From an uncultured Clostridia bacterium (lineage in GTDB: Bacteria > Bacillota > Clostridia > Christensenellales > CAG-917), in NCBI GenBank assembly GCA_947589475.1, contig CANQBO010000008.1, positions 1 through 64,000 on the forward strand: a stretch of 64,000 nt of DNA, given 5' to 3'. Below the pieces are notes generated by a model. The model worked only from the letters and a program-made list of their open reading frames with translations, did not search any database and had not been told where the DNA came from. The first letter of the stretch is position 1. Every line of letters starts with the position of its first letter. This document shows positions 17,910-26,155 of the stretch, piece by piece. The translations under genes and the position numbers were made by a program.

Positions 17910-18347
17910 TTACGCAAGGCCGTAGAGCGGCAGGGCGTTTTCAACTGCGACCGCAACTGCAAAGCATATCCACAGCGCAACTATAAACAGACCTTCCGCG
18001 GGTATGGCGAGCTTTGTGTACGCGCACTTCCAGCCCTTGTCCACAAAGGTGAATACAAGTCTTGTCCAAAACACGGTGTTGGAGAAGATAAGTCCGCCTA
18101 TAAGCGAGTAGAACGGCTTTTTGAAGACGAACGCAAGTATCGCAAGAAACAGCCCGAGCGCAAAGGAAATGCCGCCGTAATACACGCGTATCTCCGTCTT
18201 GCCCGCTTCGTCCTTTGGGCGCATAGAATATTGTTCCGCAAATTTGATCGGCTTTAGGATGAAAACGATCGCCGTGATGAAGAAATAGATGCAAAGACCT
18301 ATCGTTGCGACAGTGGCCGCATAGTTGTGTTTGATGACTTCAAGCAT
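17910..18347 (-). CDS. four-span membrane protein, DUF4345-like
   Basis: A 145-residue integral membrane protein with four hydrophobic segments (about 10-30, 53-70, 77-95 and 117-138). The RVYYGGISFALGLFLA segment is like that of DUF4345 proteins. Function is unknown. I start it at 18347 because GGGGG lies upstream of that ATG; an in-frame ATG six codons earlier has no site. It is convergent with the CDF gene. Confidence 0.7.
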   Translation of the reverse strand: MLEVIKHNYAATVATIGLCIYFFITAIVFILKPIKFAEQYSMRPKDEAGKTEIRVYYGGISFALGLFLAILAFVFKKPFYSLIGGLIFSNTVFWTRLVFTFVDKGWKCAYTKLAIPAEGLFIVALWICFAVAVAVENALPLYGLA

Positions 18348-18501
18348 ATGCCATCCCCCTTTCATTTTCTCATTTGATTTTACCGTACGGAAATGTCGTT
18401 GTCAATATGCGACGCCTCAACTGAGTGCGCGTCTTGTTTTAAATACCGCGCTATCACATCATTTCTACTGGAATTTTAATAAATTATACGGAGGGAAGAG
18501 G

Positions 18502-18615
18502 ATGTTACAGCTCGTCAATGTAGTAAATACGCATCTTCAAAATAGCGAAGCAATGAAAAAAAACGCAAAAATCGAAAAATCGGCAATAAAAAACAAGTCG
18601 CTGGTAGGTCTGTAA
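18502..18615 (+). CDS. small basic peptide
   Basis: A 37-codon frame (MLQLVNVVNTHLQNSEAMKK, then a Lys-rich part) preceded by a very strong GGAGGGAAG at proper spacing. It starts alone in the gap between two divergent genes. No family is recognised. The strong ribosome site is the only real support; it may be a leader peptide or a small protein. Confidence 0.4.
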   Translation: MLQLVNVVNTHLQNSEAMKKNAKIEKSAIKNKSLVGL

Positions 18616-18691
18616 ATTTGTATTTTAACATTTTATGATAGGTTATTTTCGGCGGAGAAAGAAATATGTCGAAGTTTGTCGAAAAAAACGT

Positions 18692-18720
18692 TTGACAACG
18701 GGCGCGTACGGTGGTAAATT
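18692..18720 (+). promoter_or_regulatory. promoter of repeat lipoprotein
   Basis: TTGACA (18692-18697), 17 bases, TAAATT (18715-18720), about 31 bases before the ATG of the lipoprotein gene. Confidence 0.65.
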
Positions 18721-18751
18721 TCAGTTGAATATATGCAAAGGGGGTTGAGAT

Positions 18752-20002
18752 ATGGCTTTTTGCGGACGCGGTTTCAAAATGAAGTTGCGGCGGAAATCGT
18801 TTGCTCGCCTTCTTTTGTTTTTGGTCGCAATCGCGCTTTGCGTATGTCTTTTGACGGCGCTAGTAGCGTGCGACGACAAAGATAACGACTCGGGAGCGCC
18901 ATCCTCGGGCGACGTAGAAGGCTCGGACGACGAAACAGAGCAGGGAGGGGACGTTCCGTCAAGCGGGGATACTCCGTCCGACGAGGACAAAGACAACGAG
19001 GACGAAAAGCCAAAGCTTAAGACATTTGACGAAGTGGTATTCGAGGACGAAAGCGTCGTCTATGACGGCGAAGCGCACGTAATAGAGCCGAAGAAGACGC
19101 CTTTCGGGACGAAAGTGTCCTATCTTGAGAAAAATTTTGTGGACGCGGGCGAGTATCAAGTGGTCGCGATGCTCAAGCTTGCGGGGTATGAGACGGCGAC
19201 GTTGACCGCCACGCTCACCATTCTGCCCGCGCAAGCAGAGGTGCGGTTTGAGGACCGTACATTCACGTGGGACGGTGCGGAGCACAGCATCTATATCGAC
19301 AGCTCTTTGCCCGAAGGCGCCTACGTCACATACGAGGGCAACGGCAAGACGGAAGTCGGGATATACACCGTGACGGCGCATGTCGAATTAGGCAAAAATT
19401 ATGTGCCCGTTGAGGACCTTACGGCGAGGCTTATCATAGAAGAATGCACATACGTCGTGAGTTTTGTGCATTGGGACGGCGAGGTAGAGACGAGGACGGT
19501 GTATAGAGGCCGCGCCCTTTCAAAGGACGATTTTCCCTTGAACAAGCAAAAGGAAGGGTACTATCAAATGATATGGGACCCCGATCAGATCAAGTTGCTT
19601 GAAGATGTAAGGAGCAACGTCACCGTGCGCGAGATAGAGGGCGAGGCGAAGATATATACAGTAATTTTAAATCCAAACGGCGGATTTGTGGACCCCGCAG
19701 GTTTTCAACACAATTATCTACCTTTAGATGACGCAAAAGTAATGATGACCTATACGATAGACGACGACATAAAGCTTATAGACGCGTACAAACCGGATGA
19801 CGTTTTCGTAGGATGGTATGACGAAGAGGGCAGACTTGTGACCCGTCTGCCGGACGAAGCAGGGCTTCGCGATATGGTCCTCACCGCGCGTTGGGAGAGC
19901 GAATTCCACGCGGGAGAAAAAACTTGCATACGAGGGCTTCCGCGGGGAGATTTTTGTATTTTGAGGGGGAACGATACGGAAGGGCGGCGGTCGAAGGAAT
20001 GA
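18752..20002 (+). CDS. lipoprotein with MBG-like and InlB-type repeats
   Basis: A 416-residue exported lipoprotein. A basic start and long hydrophobic stretch end in LLTALVAC, with Cys at about residue 40 as the lipid site. A Ser/Asp/Glu-rich linker follows, then two beta modules of the MBG type (each with YDGEAH or WDGAEH and a terminal TLTI or RLII strand, about 90-230), then Listeria-Bacteroides type repeats with GYYQMIWDPD and VFVGWYDEEG and TARWES, usual in surface adhesins. The last 30 residues are basic and atypical, as if a frame change had replaced a normal end. GGGGG precedes the ATG. Confidence 0.75.
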   Translation: MAFCGRGFKMKLRRKSFARLLLFLVAIALCVCLLTALVACDDKDNDSGAPSSGDVEGSDDETEQGGDVPSSGDTPSDEDKDNEDEKPKLKTFDEVVFEDESVVYDGEAHVIEPKKTPFGTKVSYLEKNFVDAGEYQVVAMLKLAGYETATLTATLTILPAQAEVRFEDRTFTWDGAEHSIYIDSSLPEGAYVTYEGNGKTEVGIYTVTAHVELGKNYVPVEDLTARLIIEECTYVVSFVHWDGEVETRTVYRGRALSKDDFPLNKQKEGYYQMIWDPDQIKLLEDVRSNVTVREIEGEAKIYTVILNPNGGFVDPAGFQHNYLPLDDAKVMMTYTIDDDIKLIDAYKPDDVFVGWYDEEGRLVTRLPDEAGLRDMVLTARWESEFHAGEKTCIRGLPRGDFCILRGNDTEGRRSKE

Positions 20003-20090
20003 GCGACGGACGTCGCTTTTTTTGTTGGCTTTGCAGATCGATCGAATGAAGAATATATGGATATATGTCATATATATGAGTATTTACAAT

Positions 20091-20130
20091 ATATTCGAAT
20101 ATTGACAGGCTTTGAGCGTTGTAGTATGCT
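20091..20130 (+). promoter_or_regulatory. hyp operon promoter with palindrome
   Basis: TTGACA (20102-20107), 17 bases, TATGCT (20125-20130). The perfect palindrome ATATTCGAATAT (20091-20102) touches the -35 box and could be an operator. The preceding 60 bases are strongly A/T-rich. Confidence 0.6.
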
Positions 20131-20194
20131 TAATAAGGTAGAACGTATGACGCGATTCGACCGAAAAAGTCACGCTTGATGTTACGGAGGGAAA

Positions 20195-20881
20195 ATGGAC
20201 GAGGTCAAAATCATCGAGATCAAAAAGAGCGTGTTCGCCGACAACGACGCGGACGCGGCAAAACTCAGAGAGGAGCTGAAGAGCAAGGGCGTATTTTTGC
20301 TCAATCTGATGTCCTCGCCGGGCAGCGGCAAGACGACGACGCTCATCAAGACGATAAATCTGATAAAGGACAAGTTGCGCGTCGCGGTCATGGAGGCGGA
20401 CATCGATTCGGATGTGGACGCAAAGAAGATACTCGCCGCGACGGGCGTACAGTCCATACAATTGCACACGGGCGGCATGTGCCACCTCGACGCGGAAATG
20501 ACGAGGCAGGGACTTGAAGGGCTGGCGCTCGAGGACGTTGACCTTTGCATACTCGAAAACGTGGGCAATCTCGTTTGTCCCGCGGAATTCGACACGGGCG
20601 CAAGCAAAAATTGCATGATACTTTCCGTGCCCGAGGGGGACGACAAGCCTCTCAAATATCCGCTGATGTTTTCGGTGTGCGACCTTGTGCTCATCAACAA
20701 GATCGACGTCGCGAAATATTTCGATTTCGACATAGAGAGGTGCAAGGGCTACATTCGTATGCGCAATCCGCGCGCCGAGGTCATCGAAATAAGCGCGCTG
20801 ACGGGCGAAGGCGTAGACAAATTCGCCGAATGGCTCATAGATCGAGTAAGACAACAAAGGGAGGGGAAAATAAATGCCTGA
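20195..20881 (+). CDS. hypB: nickel-insertion GTPase HypB
   Basis: A 228-residue SIMIBI GTPase that delivers nickel to [NiFe] hydrogenase with HypA. The P-loop is SSPGSGKTT (40-48), the metal site includes GGMCHLDA with Cys95/His96, and NVGNLVCPAEFDTGA and LINKID are the remaining G-motifs. The N-terminus lacks both the His-rich stretch and the CxxCGC site found in some HypB, so it carries only the G-domain metal site. A GGAGGG site precedes the ATG. Its end overlaps the oxidoreductase gene by 8 bases, so the two are coupled. No hydrogenase is encoded nearby. Confidence 0.94.
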   Translation: MDEVKIIEIKKSVFADNDADAAKLREELKSKGVFLLNLMSSPGSGKTTTLIKTINLIKDKLRVAVMEADIDSDVDAKKILAATGVQSIQLHTGGMCHLDAEMTRQGLEGLALEDVDLCILENVGNLVCPAEFDTGASKNCMILSVPEGDDKPLKYPLMFSVCDLVLINKIDVAKYFDFDIERCKGYIRMRNPRAEVIEISALTGEGVDKFAEWLIDRVRQQREGKINA

Positions 20882-23678
20882 AGAGAGTAAAAAGTTCACG
20901 CCGGAACATAAAGGCGAAGCAAATCCCAGCAAAAAGTTGCTCAAACTTGCGCAGAAAATAACCGACCGCATAGGGCACAAAGTCACCGCGGACGATCCCG
21001 AATATTGGGGACTTGCCTGCCTCGTCACGGACGAGATGGCGGACGTCGCGCTTACGATGAAGGTGCGCGTCAAATATACTTTTGAGCAACTGCTCAAGAT
21101 GAACAAGGTCAAGCCGGGAGATGAAGAAAAATTTCGGAAACTGCTTGACGAGATGTCGTATATCGGAATTTTGCAATACGATTACGGCGACCACTATGAT
21201 AAAAACGGTCCCATAAAAGACGCTCCGCACGTGCGTCGCTATTGGTTGCCGCCCTTCGTGCCCGGTTCCGCGGAGTATATGAACATGCGCGAGGACTACA
21301 TAAAGGAGCACCCCGAGCTTCCCATATTCTTCGATCGCATGGCGTTTTTGCCGCTTGAGAAGGTCACTCATATGGTGCCTCCGGGAGGCGCGGGCATAGG
21401 CATGCACGTCATTCCCGTCGAAAAGGCTATATCCATGCAGAATGAGACCATGGACATCGAGCACCTCTCATATTGGCTCAAAAAATACGAGGGGCATATC
21501 GGCGTCAGCATGTGTTCTTGCCGTTACGGAATGAAGACCCTCGACGAAGGCGCCGCCGACGACTACCGCGATTGGTGTATGGGCGTGGGCGATATGGCGG
21601 ACTATTGCCGCGAGACGGGCAAGGGCAGAGATATAACCTACGAAGAGGCGATGCAGATCCTCAAAAACGCGGAGGACAACGGCTATGTGCATCAGGTGAC
21701 GAACATAGACGGCGAAGGCAAGATCTTCGCTATTTGCAACTGCAACGTCAACGTCTGCCATGCGCTTCGTACGTCTCAGCTTTTCAACACTCCGAATATG
21801 TCGCGCTCGGCATACGTCGCGCGCGTGGACAGCAAAAATTGCGTCGCGTGCGGCAGATGCGTCGAGTATTGTCCCGCGGGCGCGGTCAAGCTGGGTCAAA
21901 AGCTGTGCACAAAGCAGGGCGAGGTGAAATATCCTCTGCATGAACTCCCCGACGCCACCAAGTGGGGCAAGGACAAGTGGGACGAGGATTATCGCGACAA
22001 CAACCGCATAAATTGCTACGATACGGGCACGTCCCCCTGCAAGACGGCTTGTCCCGCGCACATCGCGGTTCAGGGCTACCTCAAAAAGGCGGCGGAGGGC
22101 AAGTACAGAGAGGCGCTTCAGCTAATCAAGCGCGAAAATCCTTTCCCCGCCGTATGCGGCAGGATATGCAACCGCCGTTGCGAGGACGCGTGTACGCGCG
22201 GCACGATAGACAGGGCGGTATCCATAGACGCGGTCAAGAAGTTTATTGCGGAGCAGGATCTCAAAGCGGAGCACCGCTTTGTGCCGGATATAGTCATAGG
22301 CTCCAACTTGCAAAAGAGATGGGAGCATAAGATAGCCATAATCGGCGGCGGACCCGCGGGACTGAGTTGCGCGTATTATCTTGCAGAAAAGGGTTATCTG
22401 CCAACTGTATTCGAAAAACAGCAAAAACCGGGCGGCATGTTGACCTATGGAATACCCTCTTACAAGCTTGAAAAGGACGTCATCGAGGCGGAAATCGACA
22501 TCATGCGCGAGATGGGCGTCGAGATCAAGTGCGGAGTGGAAGTGGGCAAGGACGTCACGCTTGACGACTTGCGCAAGCAGGGGTACAAGGCGTTCTACAT
22601 CGCGATAGGCTGTCAAGGCGGCAGGCTCCCCGGGGTGCAGGGAGAGGACGCTCAAGGCGTGACCACCGCGGTCGATTTCCTGCGCGAGGCGAATACGGGG
22701 AATGTCAAAGTCAGCGGCAGGACGGTCGTCGTGGGCGGCGGCAACGTCGCTATTGACGCGGCGAGGGTATCCGCTCGTTCGGGCGCGGACAGCGTGAAGA
22801 TGCTCTGCCTCGAGCCTAGAGACGCCATGCCCGCGTCTAAGGAGGAAGTCGAGGAAGCCCTCGAGGACGGAGTGGAGATCATAAACGGCTACGGTCCCAA
22901 GGAAGTGCTCGTCAAGGACGGCAAGGCGTATGCGATAGTGTTCAAGAAGTGCCTCTCCGTCACGGACGATAGCGGCAGATTTGCGCCTAAGTACGACGAG
23001 AACGACACACTCACCGTCGAGTGCGAGAACATAGTTTTCGCCATAGGACAGCGCATAGAGTGGGGCAAGTTGCTCGAAGGCAGCAAGGTGGAGCTGGGCA
23101 GAGGAAACTCGCCCAAAGCCGACGATTTGACCTATCAGACTGCTCAAAGCGACGTGTTTGTGGGCGGCGACGTGTTTACGGGGCCAAAATTCGCCATAGA
23201 CGCTATTGCACAAGGACACGAGGCGGCTGAGTCGTTGCACCGCTATGTGCAAAACGCGCACATGACCATCGGCAGAAACAGGCGGCAGTTCATAGAGCTT
23301 GACAAGGACAACATCGTCGTCGAAAGTTATGACAACTCCTCTCGACAGGAAGCGGAGACGGACAAGAGCGACAAGTCCTTCAGGGACGTGCACGGCACTC
23401 TCACGGAGGAGCAGGTCAAGATCGAAACGTCGCGCTGTCTGGGATGCGGCGCGTCGGTGGTGGATCCCAACAAGTGCATAGGGTGCGGAGTTTGCACGAC
23501 GAAGTGCGCCTTTGACGCGATACACCTCTTCCGCGAGCGCCCCGAATGCAGTCATATGGTGCCGACGGAGGACAAGTTCAAAGTCATACTGCCCTATGCC
23601 GCAAAGCGCGCGGTCAAGATACTCTTCAAAGGCGGAAAGGGCAAAAAAGAGCATACGGCAGAGGAAAAGACGGACTGA
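20874..23678 (+). CDS. multi-cluster FAD/NAD(P) oxidoreductase between hypB and hypA
   Basis: A 934-residue cytoplasmic redox protein. Residues 1-310 are a Cys-containing region with MCSCRYG and CNCNVNVC; a ferredoxin motif CVACGRCVEYCP starts near 323; a GltD-type double-cluster domain starts with CKTACPAH near 389 and holds CGRICNRRCEDAC; an FAD site IIGGGPAGLSCAYYL is near 487 and a second dinucleotide site VVVGGGNVAIDAAR near 618; the C-terminus has two more clusters (CLGCG, CIGCGVCTTKC, near 852). It can be expected to move electrons between NAD(P)H and ferredoxin or a partner. The embedding between hypB and hypA, with overlaps at both ends, ties it to nickel protein maturation or to a nickel enzyme. 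Confidence 0.85.
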   Translation: MPEESKKFTPEHKGEANPSKKLLKLAQKITDRIGHKVTADDPEYWGLACLVTDEMADVALTMKVRVKYTFEQLLKMNKVKPGDEEKFRKLLDEMSYIGILQYDYGDHYDKNGPIKDAPHVRRYWLPPFVPGSAEYMNMREDYIKEHPELPIFFDRMAFLPLEKVTHMVPPGGAGIGMHVIPVEKAISMQNETMDIEHLSYWLKKYEGHIGVSMCSCRYGMKTLDEGAADDYRDWCMGVGDMADYCRETGKGRDITYEEAMQILKNAEDNGYVHQVTNIDGEGKIFAICNCNVNVCHALRTSQLFNTPNMSRSAYVARVDSKNCVACGRCVEYCPAGAVKLGQKLCTKQGEVKYPLHELPDATKWGKDKWDEDYRDNNRINCYDTGTSPCKTACPAHIAVQGYLKKAAEGKYREALQLIKRENPFPAVCGRICNRRCEDACTRGTIDRAVSIDAVKKFIAEQDLKAEHRFVPDIVIGSNLQKRWEHKIAIIGGGPAGLSCAYYLAEKGYLPTVFEKQQKPGGMLTYGIPSYKLEKDVIEAEIDIMREMGVEIKCGVEVGKDVTLDDLRKQGYKAFYIAIGCQGGRLPGVQGEDAQGVTTAVDFLREANTGNVKVSGRTVVVGGGNVAIDAARVSARSGADSVKMLCLEPRDAMPASKEEVEEALEDGVEIINGYGPKEVLVKDGKAYAIVFKKCLSVTDDSGRFAPKYDENDTLTVECENIVFAIGQRIEWGKLLEGSKVELGRGNSPKADDLTYQTAQSDVFVGGDVFTGPKFAIDAIAQGHEAAESLHRYVQNAHMTIGRNRRQFIELDKDNIVVESYDNSSRQEAETDKSDKSFRDVHGTLTEEQVKIETSRCLGCGASVVDPNKCIGCGVCTTKCAFDAIHLFRERPECSHMVPTEDKFKVILPYAAKRAVKILFKGGKGKKEHTAEEKTD

Positions 23679-24022
23679 TGCACGAGCTGGGAGTGGTATT
23701 TTACATCATACGCGACGTCAAGGCGGTGGCGGAAGAGAACAATGTGCAAAAGGTTCATTCCGTCACGCTTGAGATCGGCGAAGTGTCCACCGTGATACCT
23801 CATCTGCTTGAGGATTGCTGGAATTGGGCTGTCAAGCGCGAGCCTATCATGGACGGCGCGAAGCTCAAAGTGGAACAGATCGACGCTGTCACATATTGCG
23901 AGGACTGCAAAGGGACGTATCCCACCGTGCAATACGGCAAGATATGTCCTCTTTGCGGCAGCGAGCACACCTATCTGCTCAAGGGCAACGAAGTGTCGAT
24001 AAAGGAAATAGAGGCGACTTGA
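23678..24022 (+). CDS. hypA: nickel metallochaperone HypA
   Basis: A 114-residue nickel carrier. It begins MHELGVV: Met1, His2 and Glu3 form the nickel site of the family. The zinc site is CEDC (about 72-75) with CPLC (about 88-91). The ATG shares a base with the TGA of the preceding gene (TGATG), so it is translated by reinitiation, which also rules out the longer upstream reading. It works with HypB; both flank the large oxidoreductase. Confidence 0.94.
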   Translation: MHELGVVFYIIRDVKAVAEENNVQKVHSVTLEIGEVSTVIPHLLEDCWNWAVKREPIMDGAKLKVEQIDAVTYCEDCKGTYPTVQYGKICPLCGSEHTYLLKGNEVSIKEIEAT

Positions 24023-24150
24023 CCTTTAGGAAGCGGATATCAAGAAAAACAAGTGATATTGGGCTTTTGCCTTAAAAAGTTATCCACGATCCGCAAAATT
24101 TTCGATTGCGAAGACATATTGCTAAAAACCCCGGACTATTCCAAATCACA

Positions 24151-24179
24151 ACAGCCCTTGACTTTTGAGGGCTGTTTTT
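24151..24179 (+). terminator. terminator of the hyp operon
   Basis: ACAGCCCT pairs with AGGGCTGT (24151-24158 with 24168-24175) followed by a T run, 130 bases past hypA. Confidence 0.88.
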
Positions 24180-24194
24180 GATTTGTAACGATTT

Positions 24195-24387
24195 ATTAAG
24201 TGGACGACCGACAAAACTTAAGAAAACTCAAATTCGCTTAAAAAATTGTAAAGTCACTTAAGAAAATCAGGCGATTTCTTAAGCAATCGATTGTAAAACT
24301 TAACAAATCGAGTTGATTTCTTAAGTAATTCCCCTCAAAACTTAATAAAACAAGGCAATTTCTTAAGTGATTTCCCTCAAAACTTAA
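24195..24387. repeat. phased CTTAA array, 42-bp tandem repeats
   Basis: CTTAA starts at 24217, 24237, 24257, 24278, 24299, 24320, 24341, 24362 and 24383, so the steps are 20, 20, then six times 21 bp. A degenerate copy is at 24195. The two half-units alternate, TTTCTTAAG and AAAACTTAA, giving a 42-bp period. A further CTTAA (24436) lies between the -35 and -10 boxes of the next gene. Spacing of two helical turns puts all sites on one DNA face, as expected for a cooperative operator. Confidence 0.85.
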
Positions 24388-24426
24388 ATTTTTAAGTCGA
24401 TTTTGCAAATTTACTTCATAAATTGC

Positions 24427-24454
24427 TTGCAATTTCTTAAATGTGGGATATAAT
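24427..24454 (+). promoter_or_regulatory. promoter of the AlbA_2 regulator
   Basis: TTGCAA (24427-24432), 16 bases, TATAAT (24449-24454). The spacer contains TTTCTTAAA, matching the array upstream. The predicted leader is only about ten bases and begins at the GAGGTG ribosome site. Confidence 0.75.
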
Positions 24455-24470
24455 TGTAAAGAGGTGTGAA

Positions 24471-25898
24471 ATGACTGAATTCGAATTTCTTCAATTGTTG
24501 GATAAAATTCAAGCGCAAAGGGCGGAAAGCGGAAGGCTTGAGATCAAGGCGGCGCATAGCGGAACGCCGGAAAAGATGTACGACACGCTCTCGTCGTTTT
24601 CAAATCGGGACGACGGCGGGATAATCGTTTTCGGTCTTGACGAAAGGAATGATTTTGACGAGGTGGGAGTCTATGACGCGCAAGATCTTCAAAAGAAAGT
24701 CGTCGAGCAATGCGATCAAATGGAGCCGAAAGTGCGCCCGCTGTTTACGGTGGCTACCAAAGACGGAAAGACGTTTGTCGCGGCGGAAATACCCGGCATA
24801 GACGTGTCAGAGCGTCCGTGCTATTATCGCGGAACGGGCAGGATGAAAGGCTCTTATGTTCGAGTCGGCGACGCGGACGAGCACATGACGGAATATGAGA
24901 TATACAGCTATGAAGCATTCCGCAAAAAATATCAAGACGACGTCCGCAAGGTGGATCGCGCAACTATGAGCGCGCTTGACGCGGCGCTTTTGCATGAATA
25001 TCTTCTTGTGATAAAGCGCGATCGCCCCAACCTTGCGGCTTTGAGCGAGGAGCAGATCTGCGAGTTGATGAGCGTGACAAAAGACGGAGTCCCCACTCTT
25101 TTTGCGGTCATGATGTTCGGCTCATATCCTCAGGCGTATTTCCCGCAACTTTGCGTCACAGCGATTTCCGTCCCCGGAGAAAAGATCGGGGAAGTAGGCG
25201 CAGAGGGCGACAGATTTCTTGACAACAAACGCATCGAGGGCACGCTTCCGCAAATGTTGGATGACGCGCTTGCGTTCGCGCGCAAAAATATGAAGGTCAA
25301 AACCATCATCGTCGACGGGAAACGCGTTGACAAGACGGAATATCCCATGACCGCCGTACGCGAGGCTGTATTGAACGCGCTTGTCCACCGCGATTACAGC
25401 GTACACACCGAAGGGAAGCCTATACAGCTTGTGATGTACAGCGACCGCCTTGAGGTCATAAGTCCCGGCGGCTTGTACGGCAGGTTGAGAGTGGACCAGC
25501 TTGGCAAAGTGCAACCCGACACGCGCAATCCCGCGCTTGCCGTAGCGATGGAAAACCTGAAGCAAACCGAAAACAGATATTCCGGTATCCCGACGATATA
25601 TCGGGAAATGCAAGCCGCGGGTCTGCCCGCTCCGGAATTTGAAGATAGGCACGACGCGTTTTGCGTAAGATTTTTCAACCGCGCGGAAGTGAAGCCCAAA
25701 TCGGACGCAAGCGGACTTTTGGAATTTTGCGAGATCCCGCGCACGCGTCAAGAAATTGCAGACTTCCTCGGCATAAAGACTGTGTCGTTCGCAATAAAGA
25801 CCTACCTTATGCCGCTTGTCGAGCAAGGACTTATTTTGTTGAGCTTCCCCGACAAGCCTCAAAGCCGCAATCAGCGTTTTATGACAAAACGGAATTGA
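24471..25898 (+). CDS. AlbA_2/Schlafen-type DNA-binding protein with ATPase domain
   Basis: A 475-residue protein of the AlbA_2 plus HATPase_c_4 family often named transcriptional regulator. Residues about 5-130 are the AlbA_2 domain (ESGRLEIKAAHSG, SNRDDGGIIVFGLDE). Residues about 275-400 are the GHKL ATP-binding fold: REAVLNALVHRDYS (N box), SDRLEVISPGG (G1 box), RNPALAVAMENL. A C-terminal winged-helix segment with RTRQEIADFLGI follows. The ATG at 24471 follows GAGGTG and a strong promoter. The CTTAA array upstream is the obvious candidate for its own binding site. Targets are unknown; such genes occur both as regulators and in defence loci. Confidence 0.85.
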   Translation: MTEFEFLQLLDKIQAQRAESGRLEIKAAHSGTPEKMYDTLSSFSNRDDGGIIVFGLDERNDFDEVGVYDAQDLQKKVVEQCDQMEPKVRPLFTVATKDGKTFVAAEIPGIDVSERPCYYRGTGRMKGSYVRVGDADEHMTEYEIYSYEAFRKKYQDDVRKVDRATMSALDAALLHEYLLVIKRDRPNLAALSEEQICELMSVTKDGVPTLFAVMMFGSYPQAYFPQLCVTAISVPGEKIGEVGAEGDRFLDNKRIEGTLPQMLDDALAFARKNMKVKTIIVDGKRVDKTEYPMTAVREAVLNALVHRDYSVHTEGKPIQLVMYSDRLEVISPGGLYGRLRVDQLGKVQPDTRNPALAVAMENLKQTENRYSGIPTIYREMQAAGLPAPEFEDRHDAFCVRFFNRAEVKPKSDASGLLEFCEIPRTRQEIADFLGIKTVSFAIKTYLMPLVEQGLILLSFPDKPQSRNQRFMTKRN

Positions 25899-26010
25899 AT
25901 AAACGGGCGGAAGATGCATAAATATGCATAAAATTGACTGTATAGATGCATAAAGATGAGTGCATTTGAATAAAAATGCAAATTTTTTATTAAAACTTGC
26001 TTAAAAACGC

Positions 26011-26039
26011 TTTACAAGACGGGAATTTGAATATATTAT
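26011..26039 (+). promoter_or_regulatory. promoter of giant lipoprotein
   Basis: TTTACA (26011-26016), 17 bases, TATTAT (26034-26039). The leader is about 110 bases. The stretch 25899-26010 contains four ATGCATA-like words (about 25914, 25924, 25947 and 25970) of unknown meaning and no gene. Confidence 0.55.
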
Positions 26040-26155
26040 AGGTGTATGTACTCCGCGGAGTGCCTTTCCACGTACAAAATTTTCAGGGCGAGGCGGTGGC
26101 GCAAAGCGGTTTGCATGTAGCAACCAAAAAAATAATTATATTGGGAGTATAATTT

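Noticed and set aside
24238..24432. 64-codon minus-strand peptide with 14-residue repeats
   Set aside because: The repetition is explained by the 42-bp DNA repeat; there is no ribosome site, and the sites make better sense as DNA-level operators.
24195..24440. CRISPR array
   Set aside because: The 42-bp units have no constant repeat plus unique spacer structure; they are full-length tandem units with a CTTAA word each 20-21 bp, and no cas genes are present.
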